From the NCBI RefSeq assembly GCF_001638985.1, contig NW_017265135.1:2223223-2287222 (forward strand): DNA of 64,000 nt, written 5' to 3'. The stretch is from Phycomyces blakesleeanus NRRL 1555(-) (lineage: Eukaryota > Mucoromycota > Mucoromycetes > Mucorales > Phycomycetaceae). A model generated the notes under the pieces. That model saw only the letters and a list, made by a program, of their open reading frames with translations. It was not told where the DNA came from and searched no databases. Made by a program: the position numbers and the translations under genes. Shown here one piece after another: positions 24,702 to 38,085 of the stretch (position 1 is the stretch's first letter; each line of letters begins with the position of its first letter).

Positions 24702-25577
24702 AAGGGGTCTGCAAATGTTTAGAATCAAATTACGGTTTTTGGAAGTATACAAACGACAGAAGGGCCACCAAACAGTCTATATGCTTTTTTTTTATTATTA
24801 TTTTCTTATTATTATTATTCTTGAGTGGATTTTGATCAGTATGGTGGTGGTAAGGACCACAAAAGCAATATATATATATATATAATATATACATTTATTT
24901 AAATATTAGTTTTAGATGCCAAAATAGGTTTAAAGTATTCTAAATTTAGTAACATACAGTCGGACTTTATAAAAGTACGATTATTTTACCAAAGTTACGA
25001 TTTGGTTTTTTTTTTACAAAAGTCACGAGTCTTTCGAATTTACTCGTAAATTTTTTTTTAATATAGAGATAGAGAGAGAGAACCCTCCCCCCCCCCTCCT
25101 ATCTCTCCTTGATATAATAATAATAATAATAATAGTGGTAGAAAGGAAAGGAAAAAAAGGAAATTTTAAGGGGTTTTAATCAATTGATTGATATAAATAT
25201 ATCTATATATCTATATTTTGTATTGATTTCTATTGAAGTTTGTTGTTGTTGTTGTTGTTGTTGTTATTTTTCTTTTCTTTTTCTTTGCTTGGTTGATTCG
25301 TTACAAATGTGTTATTATTATTATACTATAAAAATAAATGTGTATTATTTGAATGTCAATAATGCCAATAAGAATAGTAATAGTAGTAATAATGATAATA
25401 AATAAATATAAGAAAAATAAAGAGAAAGATGAAAGTTACATACACAAGAAGCAAAAGAAGAAATGTAAAATAAGGGAGATGTGGTTGAATAATTTACAAG
25501 TGCTAGAAGTTGACCGGGTCAGAGTATTCCGCTTAAGCGTATTACCATATTCCAGCAACATCCGAAAAAAAACAATG

Positions 25578-25610
<33 letters not shown>

Positions 25611-25893
25611 TAAATAAATAATAATAAAGGGAAAAAAAACAGGGGATGTAATGGAAAGGGGAGAGAGAGAGAAGGGAGAGTGAGTAAGGGGGGGTTGAAG
25701 AAATACAGGACAAGGGACAAGTGTGGAGTTTGATTTTAAAGATACGATTCCTATTCCTATAAAGTTTCTTTCTTTTTTTCTTTCTTTTTTGGGGGGGTGT
25801 GAGTGAGTAGATGAGTAAATGAGTAAATGAATGAATGAATAAAGAGAGTAAATATGTGATTTATGTGTTCATTTTCATCGGGTCTGGGCTTCT

Positions 25894-25993
25894 TCACTGA
25901 ACATTTCCAAAGTGAATCTTGGCATGGCGTCGTAAATTGCTTACAACGGAGAATCTTCGGCCACAGCCATCCACGGAACACTTGTAAGGTTTC

Positions 25994-26024
<31 letters not shown>

Positions 26025-27515
26025 ATATAATTAATATTTTTTCTGTACTCCAGCTACATACTACATAGAACTATACATGTGTAAAGAAAGATATATAAAA
26101 TAAAATAAATTTGAAAGAATATTAACCTCTCCTGTGTGACTATGCATGTGTGTTGCCAGAGAACTGGGCCGGGTGAAGCGTTTGATGCAGAGAGAACATT
26201 TGTATCTTCTGGGAGGCGTACTGCTAGCCTTTGAGCTGACACCACGCAAGGGAGTAAAGCCGTTGGAATTTATGTCTTGGCAATATTCAGTTTTTGGGAT
26301 GATGTAATCGTCGTTGATGTAAGGAGAGACGATGTGCTGAAGCGGCCGGTTCTGCATCGTTGGTCCTGGATATGGACTTCCACACGGAGAGTAAGCAGCA
26401 TTGACTGAGTGGCATGAATTTGTGGGTTGATGATGGTAGCCAAAATTTGCAGGATTGTTGTGGCTATTGATATGAGTATTGTGATTGCTACTGCTATTAC
26501 TATTATTATTGATGATGATGTCTGAAGTAAATGGAATACGATTCGGTGCACAATTGCGGTATTGAATATTTTGGTGATCGAGTGAGGAAGGATCGGACAG
26601 ACAGCCAGGTGGTGATGATAAAGATTGTGAGCAACATGTCTGAACACAAGATTGCGTTTGTATTTGTATTTGCTGCTGCTGTTGTTGTTCATGATACCAG
26701 GATCGATAATTTGACTGGTAATTGTAACCACACGGATAGCCACACGGGGTGGCTGTGCATAAACTGGTGTTGGTACTGGTGTTGGTATTTACGGGGTGTT
26801 CTGTTTTTATACACCATCGGTCATTAATAATAGGTGGCGTGGTGTCGGATCCTGGTGGCGTCGGAAAGGATACCGTCTGGTGGAGACTGGCATTTGCAAC
26901 GGCAGGACCAGAAGAAGAAGAACAGGAAGAAGAAGAGGAAAAAGAAGAAACAGCGGTAGAAGCAGCGGCAGATGCAGATACATATATAGAAGCATTAGCA
27001 GAAGAAGACGCAGAAACAGAAGCAGAAGCAGAAGCAGAAGCAGCAACATTAGCATTAACAGCAGCAGCAGCAGCAGCAGCAGAAGCAGAAGCAGAAATAG
27101 CACCTGGCCCTGCAGAATAGTATTGGTCAGGGTAGGGGTCGTAGTAGCATGGATCCGGAAGTGGTGACATGAGTTCGCACTTTATGGCGGCCGACTGCCC
27201 CACTCGCCTGATCGGACTAGAGGGATTCGGAGCAAGGTCAAAGTGTGGGGAATGTCTAGGGTTTGGTTTGACGGTGATAAGTTCGTTGTAGGTGTAGTAT
27301 ACTTCTGGATTGTCTATTCCAAAAGATATGCTTCCGTCTAGACTGGGTGTTTTCTTCAGAGAGCCAAATGAACTGTTTGTGGCGTTGCTAGTGACACTGT
27401 AGGTAGGAGAGTCGGCATGATTGTGATAGAATTCTGGAGAGAAGGCACGTATGTCACTTTTGAGTGATTGTGGCTGGACAACAAACTGCATGGATTGGTC
27501 GATTTCAAAGCTCAT
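25894..27515 (-). CDS. C2H2 zinc-finger transcription factor with two C-terminal fingers
   Basis: Starts at ATG 27515-27513. Exon 1 ends at 26127, a 134-nt intron (donor GTTAAT) follows, and exon 2 is 25992-25894, giving about 495 residues. The C-terminus carries two fingers: finger 1 YKCSLCIKRF with THMHSH (C-x2-C-x12-H-x3-H) and finger 2 YKCSVDGCGRRF with RHAKIH (C-x4-C-x12-H-x3-H). The linker HTGEKPYKC is split by the intron. The RFTRPSSL and FSVVSNLRRH helices belong to a common fungal DNA-binding class. The rest is disordered: an Ala/Ser tract around residues 130-200, a Gln run, and Asn/His-rich stretches. It is probably a nuclear transcription regulator; the target is unknown. Homologues in other fungi include stress and development regulators, but I cannot name an orthologue. 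The Ala/Ser coding repeats produce long shadow frames on the other strand. Confidence 0.88.
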
Positions 27516-29802
27516 TGATGTTTAATGGTAAAGTGATAAGAAGAAGAAAGAGCTTTTGGTGTCTAAGGTTGAGTCAGTATGTACGTAGATATATAAAAAA
27601 AAATATTATGTGTGCGTATAATTGAGATGATTGTGTTCACTGTCAGAGAAAGGAGCAAATTATATGTCAAGTGCGACTGGCTTGAGCTTTTAAACTAAAA
27701 AAAATAAATAATAATAAATAAATTAAAAATTAAAAATAAAATTGTTGTTTTTAGAAGAAGAAAAAAAAAAAAAAAAAAAGACACGGGGTTAAAGGGAAAA
27801 ATAGAATCACTTACTATCTCTACCTATCTAACTATCTTTATTTACCTGACTCCAAGGCTATACGGTTCTGTGTGGCTCTGTATTGTCTGTATGGCTGTTT
27901 GGATATATACACGTTAATACTTACAAGTATATATGTATTTATGTGTGTCTGTATTTAGGTGTGTATTTATGTATTTGTATGTATGTATTTGTATGTATGT
28001 ATACATGTATAGATATATAGATATGTAGATATTTAGATATATATATATATATATTATTCTCTATATTTTAAACGGGTGTGTTTGTGGCAACTGTTTTGGC
28101 AAATCCTAAAAAAGAATATGAGAAATTGTATTGGAAAACAGGGGAGAATTGATTAATATTCAAAGATACTTTACTTTGTCCATGCAGTCGGATCCAACCT
28201 TTTTGACATACACACACACACACACAATATATATATATATATATACATATACATAAATTTATCACCAACAACAACAACAACAACAACAACAAAGTAGTAA
28301 TGAAACAAGCATCTTTTATACTTCTTTTTTTTTGGTTTTTGGTTTTGACACCAAATGATGTTAGAAATAGTTCCAATCTGTAACTAAGCAACCAATCGAA
28401 CAAGCAAGCAAAGGATAAATCGATCAATCGATCAATCACTCAATCAATCAATTAACTACACCCGTATACATATAAATGATCTTTAGGCTGGCCAGATATA
28501 TCTTTATGCAGTCATTTACAAGGGCTGAATACATTTTGCTTTTTTTTTATCATGCCATGGTATCCCTGCTTTTTTTTGTATCACGGTTGATTCATAAAGG
28601 TGTTTCTTTTTATATATCTATATTTTATATTTTGGAGTCAGGCTTTTTTTCTCTCTCTCTCTCTCTTTTTTTTGTTTTACCTGCACAGCTTATTGGTCAG
28701 AAGAACGGTTACATTGTAAACACATGGATATAGTCAAGACTATTGGGATGATATTAGAGAGGGGGGGAGATACAAAGGGGGTGTATAGTGTGGGTTCCAA
28801 TAGAAAGTCAATGGCGCAAGAGTAGACACTTTATTATACGATAATAATAATATTTTAAGTATATATATATATATATGTGTGTGTGCTTGTGGAATAATAG
28901 GTCCCTACCACTACTACCACCACCCCTGAAAAATGTACAGTATATAATTGTGTAAATGTATATATTTATATATTTATCTGTGTCTGTACATGTAGTGTCT
29001 GTATATAGTGTGTATTTATAAATGTCATTATTCTATTCTATATTTTGTTCCTTGTTTCCTGAAGAGATTAATTGATGTAGTGTATTATGCATGCCAAAGA
29101 GTGACATCGAATAGGCTCATAGTGATAAATGGAAAAAAAAATATACAGATAAGTAGATAGATAGACAAAAAAAAACACTTCCTTACTGTTTTTTTTTGTC
29201 AACTGTCTAAAGATGAGTAAAAGATAATAAAAATAATAATATTGTTCTTCTTGTTCGAACAAAACTCGGAACTAGCTTGTCGTACCACGCTTACAATCAG
29301 GAGCACCCTAAAAAAAACCCAAAAAAAAGGCGGCTCATCACGCGTGGGTAACTATGGCTACAAATCCTATCATTCAAATCTTCTACACAAAAAATTTCCA
29401 TCTCTTTCTTTCTTTCTTGCTTTCTTTCTTTTGTACCTACTTTCTTTATCACTCCTTCTACTCATATACTCCTACTCCTTTGACTCCTTTGACTCCTTCT
29501 ACTCTAAAAAAGTATAACCCCCTTGGAAAGCCACAAAAAGAACTAACCAATATATATAGATTATCTTAATATCATTTTTGCCACTTTTATATATTTTTTA
29601 TAATAAAATAAAATTAGGGATCAATATCACCCTTCCATAACCCCCTTCCTCTTCCCCTTCTTCCCCTATGAAAATACAAAGCATTATTCCTGTACCTTTT
29701 GCATGTATACGCCATCTTCCAAGTTTATCGCCCACTCAATTCATTTGTCATCTCAGAAAAAAAACAAAAAACAAAAAACAAAAACAAAAACAAAAGCGCC
29801 TG

Positions 29803-29834
<32 letters not shown>

Positions 29835-30615
29835 TTTGTGTTTGTGTGTCTGGACAAGAATCGTCAATGTTATTTAGATAATCGATAGATATGTTTTTCA
29901 AAAATTCATACATACAATAACTTGATCTTCTGTGTATTTTCTGTGATCTACGTTGCTCCAACCATGGGATGCTTATAATCTACTACATAGCAATCTTGTG
30001 TTACTAGAGGAGCAATTACAAAATACCAGAGGGTTTGTGTAAAAAAAACACACAACAATATTATCAATATTATCTACAAGAAAAAAAAAAAAGAAAAAAA
30101 AAGACTCTGGGCACCCCTTCCATGGACTTGTGGTTCTTTATCAATTCTCTGTATGACAAACAAACTGCAGATGAAATAGGAAATAAACGCATGGCGAACC
30201 TATTCTACACTACGCACAATAACAATAATAAAGCATAATTTATTTTATTTTATTTTATTTAAAGAAAAAGTGCCCACTTCTTGTAATCAGTCTATTAGTA
30301 CCAAACTAAGAAGAAGAAGAAGAAGAAAAACCCAATCTTTTTGCTTTGTAGTTTATCAAATGAATTAATTAATGAATCGTTATACTTCAAACCAATAATA
30401 ACATTTTTTTTGTAGGTAATTCGTGTGAATTATTACACTGACAGATTAAGAAAAAAAAAAGAAAAAAAAAAAGAAAAAAAGATCCGAAATGTTAAAAGCA
30501 GTCCAAAACCACTTTATGTTTCCAATTTTGACATTTTATTTTATTTTATTTTTGTCTCGCTTATTGAAATTATAATAATTCTTTCTCCTCTGTTTTAATT
30601 TCTCTATTATCACAA
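27516..30615. other. 3.1-kb intergenic region, microsatellite-rich
   Basis: Upstream DNA of both the zinc-finger gene (-) and POP1 (+), which are divergent. It contains an A-run near 27760-27780, GTAT/TGTAT repeats near 27950-28010 and 29805-29835, CA repeats near 28205, CAA repeats near 28265-28292, ACAAAA repeats near 29762-29795 and several AT runs. No conserved gene or RNA gene was recognised. Confidence 0.5.
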
Positions 30616-33034
30616 ATGTCATCGAGTAACAATGGAAAAAGACCTTTAGAAGACAATGATAGTCTCACCGGCAAAGAGAAAAGAAGAGGTTAGGAAATAG
30701 AGATTTAGGAGTAAGATAAAAAGAAGAGAAAGCAAGGACAAGCTCGATTTAGGAAAAAAAAAAAACCGAATTTTTTTTTATAGTGACAGTTTTTTATCAT
30801 TAGCCAAGAATCGCGATGCCAGACAAATAGGTCCCAATAAGTGGAATGGTTTTCGAAAAACTAATGATGGTCAGAATTACTACATTACTACCTTCTTATC
30901 TTGTTATCTCTTACAATTATTTTAACCAACCAATTTACAAATTAAGAAAAGAAAAATACAAAAAAAAACGAAAACGAAAACGAAAATTAAGCAAAGACTG
31001 AATGACTGACATGGAACATTAGACGGACCCCTTTTGATCGGTTCACCAATCAATGAAAAGCAACTAGCATCGGCTCATATCAATGAAATAAATTCACTTC
31101 AATCATCAATTCGAAAAGCAAGGTAATATATATATATATTAATTCATGTAAATTTATTCGTTCCAATATATGCTTATAGCTTTGCCATCACCACATTGGC
31201 ATTTCAGTCTCTTCCTCGAGGCCTTAGACGACGTGCAGCTAGTCACAACATCAACCGACTGCCTCTTCGATTGAGAGTAAAAGCAACTCAAGAAGTAATT
31301 TAATAGTAAAATGCAAAACAGACAGATATTTTTTATGTGTATGTTTTGAATAATGAATTTATTGATTTTTCTTTTTATGCGTATTATTCAGATGGCTTTG
31401 AGTGCACCAAATCCAACCAAAATGAGACGTAGAATGCGAAAACCAAGACCAAAATCACTAGTTGAAGAATACTTGAGACGACAAGGTGAGACACCAATAA
31501 AGCGTGTATATATATATATATATATTATTGTATTGTACTATACAATAATGATGATAATAATAATGTTATAAGCAATAAAATAAGGCGCTTGGTCTCTAAA
31601 CAATGCATGCTGTCTATAGGCAATAAGAAATGGTTAGAAACACATATGTGGCACACAAAGCGGATGAAGATGACTGATATTTGGGGATATCGTCTGGTGA
31701 GTAAAATTAAATTAAATTAAATAAATAAAAGATGAAACCCTCCTCCTCCTCCTCCCAAGAATCAACTCAATTGAATTCAATTCAAACCAGACTAACGCTA
31801 ATAATATTAGGCATTGTACCCTAATATCAAATCAGAAAGAACAGCCTATAAAGCATCAAAACATTTGTCTATGCTCCACGACGCTTCTTACATGGGTTGC
31901 ATTGAAATGTCTGGTCTAATGAGTGATATTGTGAGAGTCCTGAACAGCATAACAGATTCTGGTCTTGCCTCTGTAGGAAGTGCCCGGTAATTATTCTTTG
32001 TCTTCTTCTTCTTCTTCTTCAGTATCATTATTATTATTTTCAAAACAAGAAACAAACAAACAAACAAACAAACAAACAAAAAAAAATACCCCAAAAATCA
32101 ATTGATCAAATCAAACAAGTTCTCTCTTTATCCTAACAATTACAAATACAAATCGATATTTAGTTACACCAAAGGGCAGCGTATAGGACACACAAACATA
32201 TACAAACACCTCGGATACCCAACAAAACTCGTTTGTCCTGTTACATTTCTCTGGAGACCTACTCAGGCAGAAAGCGATGATGCCACAATCTGGTTGTGGG
32301 TCCATCCCTCTGTGTTTGACGAGGTCTATACTTCCATTCGACATGTAGTACAGACTTACCAATCAGGATTAATGCAAGGTATACTTACCCACATCCGAGA
32401 CAAGGGTCCTTTCCCCTATAATCTATCCCTATCATACACTCATTTGCTCACTCACTTGCTCATTCACTCGATCTTTTTTTTTATGTATAATCACAATCTT
32501 TCAATTAGAGTTACAGGTAGTAGATCAAAGAGGTGATCTTGTTAGATTTGATCTTTTCGGGCCACGGTCTACTGCTTTATTACAATCCATTCTCGATCCT
32601 GTTTGTGAAGCATCCCCATTAACTGAAGAGCGTGAGCAAAAAAGTGCCCAGTTGTGGAGAGATATTTCCCAATTGCGTTCATCTTCGTCACTTCCTCCGG
32701 GATGTGTGCTTGGAATGACAGTACAAGACCCTCGCATAAAGTATGATCATATAATCTTAAAGTCGCGTGTCTTATTATTGCAATTCTTCTTTCGTGTATT
32801 AATAATAAGTATATACATATATTTTCTAGATTCCCCCAAAAAGTTCCTCCGCGCACAAGCCAGATTCCTAAAGAAACAGACTTACGAATCGATCAAATTG
32901 TCAGACAATGGCCTACCGATGTTGCTTACTCTGACATATGGGATAAGCAGCTTAGAAGAGATATTCAAAAAAACAAGATAAAGGATAATGACCTGAATAA
33001 ACGTCGAGAAGATCAGGTAAATCAAGTAATATTA

Positions 33035-33066
<32 letters not shown>

Positions 33067-34350
33067 TCTAACCCGATCTATAAATTTATAAGAAATCCAA
33101 TGGCGTTAAATTTGAATTCACAGAAAAAGATAGCAAGATTCCAATTTTACTCATCCAAAGAGGAGGTGCAGAATTTTCCGGAGGCACAAGCACAGGAAAA
33201 AACTCTGCAAACCTTATAGAGGTTACCGAAGGATGGTCTATTATCTTACCGCGTAGCTGGGGTGTTGCGTTTTGGAAATCATTTGTATTTGCAGGCGCAA
33301 GAACCTGTGGTCTCCACAACGTCCGTGCTATGCATTTCGAAAGTGGACACGGTGTATTTCCTTTTGATGTACCGGGTACTTTGGCATACGAGGCACAGAG
33401 CATTGCTTCCAAAAATACAGAAAGATCAATCTGGGCAAAGAAACCTCCCTCGAAGCGCGTCAATTTTGAAAAACTTGGTGTGAGTCATCCATTCGAAGCT
33501 CCTTTTGAGTGGCTGGTCAACAATGGAAAGACAGACAACTCCAAAAATAAAATATTGGATGTAGATAAAGTTAAAGATGAGAACACGAACGAGAATGAAC
33601 ATCAAATCCAAAAGACTCAAGACCCAAAGTGCTGGTTATTACAGGGCGATCGACTCATTTCACTACTTTTGTCTTGTCGTACCCAAGAAGAAGCAACCCA
33701 GAAATTGCTGAAGGAGATGTCAACGCAGATGTCCAAACGAGATCTTCCTTGTCCACTCTCCCTTGATTTAGATCATGCTCTTGTAAAAGTTCGTGTCAAG
33801 TACACTGGCCGGAGGAAACCACACCCAAACGCAATGATTTTCCTGATCGAAGATCAAAAAGAATATGAAAAACACGCTCAAAAGTGTAAGGAACCCAACT
33901 CTACCAATAAATCAAAGGTCGGTCATCAAGACGCAAACACAAACGCAAATGAAGATGCAGACTCGGATGAAGAAATGGTATATAAATATTGGAGGTCAAT
34001 AGAAAGATACAAAGAGAAAGAAAACTCATCATGATTCTTGTTTGTAGGATACCTCTGATCATCCAAACCAGCACATTGGCTACCTAACTAATGGAGGCTT
34101 TTCACTTTCTGTTGGAGGTGGACTTGGTATTGGAGCATGCACTGCCCTGGGTATTCAAGAAATTAGAAACCTAGACAATAGGTAAGGAAAGAGATTATAA
34201 AGTTATTGATTATTAGTATTTTCAAAATCCACCTGTAAACTTATACATACATTTTTGTATAGATACAACAGAAAAACAAAGATGCTTGTATTGGTTCGCA
34301 ATACCAATACTTCTAACTTCCAACCAGCACAGTTGCAGCTACTAGCTTAA
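30616..34350 (+). CDS. POP1: Ribonuclease P/MRP protein subunit POP1
   Basis: The largest protein of RNase P and RNase MRP, needed for tRNA 5' maturation and pre-rRNA processing in the nucleus and nucleolus. Starts at ATG 30616 (MSSSNNGKRPLEDN), stops at 34348-34350, and is interrupted by about ten short introns. The N-terminal POP1 block contains LPRGLRRRAASHNINRLPLR and MRRRMRKPRPKSLVEEYLRR, then WLETHMWHTKRMKM and DASYMGCIEMSG, all typical of the family. A central segment holds SGGTSTGKNSANLIEVTEGW, then WGVAFWKSFVFAGARTCGL, in the POPLD region. The C-terminus ends LVLVRNTNTSNFQPAQLQLL. An acidic, Asn-rich insertion near 33870-33980 (DANTNANEDADSDEE) is lineage-specific. It is convergent with the coatomer zeta gene, 450 bases away. 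Confidence 0.93.
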
Positions 34351-34363
34351 TTCTTTTTTTTAA

Positions 34364-34396
<33 letters not shown>

Positions 34397-34803
34397 TTTC
34401 TCATTTATACATATATATTTATATTTATAAGAGAGAAAGATGCCAATATCCATCGAGTCAAAGAAAAGCTTATGTACCAACAAAGAACAAAAACCAAACT
34501 ATTGATTACTGGTAATATCGTTTGCCAGTTTCCTGTTGTTATCTAATACAATATTCACATATACAACTTCACCCTTTTTTTTTAAAAAAAAAGCTATTTG
34601 TACACACACACACACACATCTATATATCGTCTTTGCTTTTTGATATTATCGTCAATTTCTTTGTATGTACTTGATAATTCCTCTTCTTTAACTAATGGAA
34701 CACTTCAAACTCAATGGGAATAACAATAGTGATAATGACAGTAAAAAAAAATAGATTTGCAAGAGGTGTATGTTCTTTTTTCTTTTCTTTTGTGGTATTG
34801 TAA
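34351..34803. other. Short convergent 3' intergenic region
   Basis: Holds an AAT microsatellite (about 34366-34395) and CA repeats. The 3' ends of POP1 and the coatomer gene face each other here. No further gene was seen. Confidence 0.5.
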
Positions 34804-35903
34804 TTATCTCAACATCTGGCTTGCAAATTTGTCCCTTGCAGACTGGTATGCTTGCATAAGTGTTTGCTCACTAAAAGGAATATCGACTACATCAAGACGA
34901 GGTTTGGAGACTCGGTTCACAATAGCGTTGGCATCAGTTTCCAGAATAATACTAAAATGGTGACAGTAATAATAAAAAGTAAGCAAGTATATATGAATAT
35001 TAATGTACATAAAACCAGGTGAGTGCATTCCCTCTTCTTTTACTTATTCTTTCCCATTTAAAAGAAGAAGAAGAAAAACCCCCTGATTACTTACCCTCCA
35101 TCCACAGTTTCATCCAGGCAAAGCACAACCAAATCTAAATTATCCATGACTGAACGCTTTTCTACTTGGAATCTAATAAAATAAAGCCAGTAGAAGTTTA
35201 GATCAAAGTGCTTGCCTTTTTTGTTGTTGTTGTTTGCTTATTATTCCTTCCTCACTTTACAATTACTACTATTACTACTACTAATTCTCATTTGCTTAAA
35301 AAGAGAAACTAACAACAACTCACCTCAACAAAGTAGAAACAGCATCGTAAAAGGCATTTAACATGCTCAAAAGAATCAATTCATTCTCTTCCAAAGAACC
35401 AACCACGTAGAAAAATATATCGATATTGGATCGGTACAGGACAACTTTGTTATCATACAAGATTACCTCTCCTACAATAATAATAATAATAATAATAATA
35501 CACATTACATAGTTTGAGCATTCCACATTACATTCTGTTTCTATCTTCTTTTTTTTTGTAGAAGGGGGTTCGGCATCAATCACAGGTACAATCTTCATCA
35601 TTACAAAAGTCAAGAGATGACTTGTTAAATCACAATGAGACTGTCTTTTGTGCGGGTTTGTATAATTATATCGTGTATTAAAGTCTTCAAGTACTGTGTA
35701 TATAATGTTTGTTCTGCGTGTATATATATATAAAAGGGCTCATTACCTTGTGCTCGCTTGGTCTTATCAAAAAGACCCTTCTCAAATGCTTTTTGCTCTT
35801 TCAGACTAAGGCGATCAGCACCATAGTATTTGGCAAGGACGCGGTTTCCTTCGGCATCAAGTAAGATGACAGCCTTGATGGAGTCTAACGAAAGGTTGAC
35901 CAT
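34804..35903 (-). CDS. RET3: Coatomer (COPI) zeta subunit
   Basis: A longin-fold adaptor-like subunit of the COPI coat that mediates Golgi-to-ER retrograde transport. It starts at ATG 35903 with [20 protein letters not shown] and then RVLAKYY, the conserved zeta opening. Exon 1 ends at 35747 inside KRAQG. The next exon continues [20 protein letters not shown] and [21 protein letters not shown] short exon carries [18 protein letters not shown], followed by [11 protein letters not shown] and [19 protein letters not shown] to the stop at 34804. All junctions I checked keep frame, and total length (about 190 residues) fits the family. It is a single-domain cytosolic protein with no signal peptide. 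Confidence 0.93.
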
Positions 35904-36880
35904 TACGGTAGTAGAAGAGGTTCGTGTGGAGAGTGAGACGGAGAGGGAGAGAGAGAGAGAAAATGTGGTAGAACGTTAAAATTTTAAAGAAGCGACTTGA
36001 TCGTTTCTTTTTTTGTGAGGTCACAAAAGCTATCAATAAATTCAAATCTTGCTGGCAAATTTCACTGGATTGACTTTATTGAAAAAGAAAAAGATATATA
36101 AACTGCTTTTAATTCTCTGCCTGTTAGTTATTTTACTGAGAGTATACACATATTTAATATACGTACTTTAAAGATCAATAATACTACATTGGACCGTATA
36201 ATTTAATAGTTCATTTGCTCTTCTTCTTTTTGCCAGAAGTTCTTTCAAACACATCAAGGTATATCTACAACTACCAGACCGAAATTTTAGAATATTGAAA
36301 ATTTGATGATGATCCTTAAGAAATCTAGGAAATAATTATTGTGTTCTCTATATATAAATTTTACTTATTCTTTCGGTATAGTTATACTTCATTGATAATG
36401 CCAATATCCCTCAAGGTTTTATCTATTGTTGTCTTCACCTGTCAATCAATATGAGATTCCTTCAGTACTGCCACTCAAGCTAAATTACAATTGCGATTGA
36501 AACCTTGGTGTGTAATTTGGTCTGACAATGAAATCTATAAAAATGTTTACATTCCGACAGTAAGATTTAGTTACTTAACCAAGACATAAAAATTACATGT
36601 AAAAAGCATTGTTTCGTATACATTTCTTTTTTATTCTCTTTTTTTTTATTTTCTTATAAACCAATCTCATCTCAAAAAACATAAGAGAGACAGAAATAAA
36701 AGACACCTACTAGGTATTAACTGTCATAATTTGGGGGTAGGTGGGCACATTTGCCGTCTGACTATTTGTTTCTGGCCATATCTTAACTGAGCCTTTCAAA
36801 CTATATGAACATCCCTTAGACAGCAATCAGCAGCACTATAAAACATTGAGAGACTACTGGAACAGTCAAACCAAAGATCA
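35904..36880. other. Intergenic: coatomer zeta promoter and flank
   Basis: A GAGA run at about 35939-35960 lies just upstream of the coatomer start. The rest is AT-rich, with no gene recognised before the Tc1 relic. Confidence 0.4.
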
Positions 36881-37712
36881 GATATGGTAAACTAAAAAAT
36901 ACTCGGCGTAACAGCCGCTACGAGTGTTTGTTTGAGTGTGAGGGGTACTCCTTTTGAGAGCTGTGCGCATTACTGAGCAAACTTGGAAGATGCTGGTGCT
37001 ATTGTCTCTAGACAGACAGTCATTCGATACCTACGGGAAAAAAGCTTCCGTTCTTAAACCCATGTTTTGAAGACAACCTTAAATTACGAGTAGAAGAATA
37101 ATTGGTTTCGTTGGGCCAAAGCTAGAGTTAGCTTTAGCATTGAAGACTGGAGTAGGGTTGTGTGGTCAGACAAGTCGAGCTTCACAGTGAAGGATAAAGT
37201 TTCTGATCTATCCGCAATTTTTAAGCAAGTGGAGAGGTACAAGGAGCGTCTTACACTTACAGTATAAAGTTACGGAAAAGGCTCTGTGATGGTGTGGGGT
37301 TGTTTCTGGGCTAGTGACCTTGGGCCATTATGGTTTATAAAATGCTCTATAGGCCAAGATGCGTATGTGAGCTGTTTATCCAATGATTCAATCAATGGTA
37401 TAAGAAATTAACTGGGGAACATATCACCAAGTCCAAATTTCAAGAAAATATTGATGGCAGCCATATTGAGTTCTATACAACGTGGTGGAGAAATCGTTGG
37501 GAGATTAAGCGGTTTGACTACTGGCCTTCGCAAAGTCCAGATCTGAACCCTATCGAGCACATATGGTGTGTTCTAAAAGCCAAGATCTTAAGGCCTGAGT
37601 TCTTAGGGAATAGGAATTGCTTGATCCAGGACTTCTCCATACTCTTGTGGCGAGTATGCCAGATAGAATCAAAGAAGTGATAAAAAAAGATCGTGATGAC
37701 CATGGCATATGA
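36881..37712 (+). pseudogene. Tc1/mariner-type transposase, degenerate
   Basis: Fragments in changing frames spell a Tc1-family transposase in order. The helix-turn-helix part includes LEDAGAIVSRQTVIRYLRE. The catalytic part includes WAKARVSFSIEDWSRVVWSD, then YGKGSVMVWGCFWASDLGPL, then DYWPSQSPDLNPIEHIW. The last block is the family hallmark and contains the catalytic Glu. The usual WSDES reads WSDKS, and stops or frame changes break the gene repeatedly (for example after REKSFRS). The copy is dead. Terminal inverted repeats could not be identified with confidence in 500 bases either side. Confidence 0.82.
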
Positions 37713-38085
37713 TAAACTTTAATAATATATGCATATTTTCTTATATATACTACATATTTTTTGTCTGGTAGAAAACAATATTCTTTATTCAATTTCTTTA
37801 GATTGATTGGAAAGTGTAGCGTGAAGAGTTTGATGTATAACTCAATTGAGATGAGCAATTGAGGCCCCCATTGGTAAAGTCTATCCCGGGAATATGTATA
37901 ATATCATTTACTTGGTCACGCATCCCAGTATGCAAAATTGACGCAAGGTTTATCAGCATGGTTAAGCATGTATGAATTAATGCCAGTTATTTATTTGTAG
38001 TAGTGCAATTTTTTCGCAGTAGGCATAGAATGGTTTTATTTTATGGCTCATAATCTTTACAGTAGGTATCTCAAGAAGATTTGTC

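Larger units (their letters stand above)
15762..25893. other. 10-kb gene-poor region
   Basis: No intact host gene was recognised between the RhoGEF start and the zinc-finger gene. The first 600 bases upstream of the RhoGEF contain purine-rich GA repeats. The stretch also holds an unidentified 80-codon frame (16980-17222), an L1-type retrotransposon relic (17642-17926), a mariner-like MITE (20721-20986), a G14 run at 24688-24701, a CTT run near 24358-24380, a TTG run near 25239-25264, and many AT and AAT microsatellites. The remaining open frames are short and low in complexity. Confidence 0.55.

Noticed and set aside
26749..27167. Two long plus-strand frames rich in Glu/Ala and Arg/Ser opposite the zinc-finger gene
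   Set aside because: They are shadows of the Ala/Ser-coding repeat in the minus-strand gene; the minus frame has the conserved C2H2 fingers.
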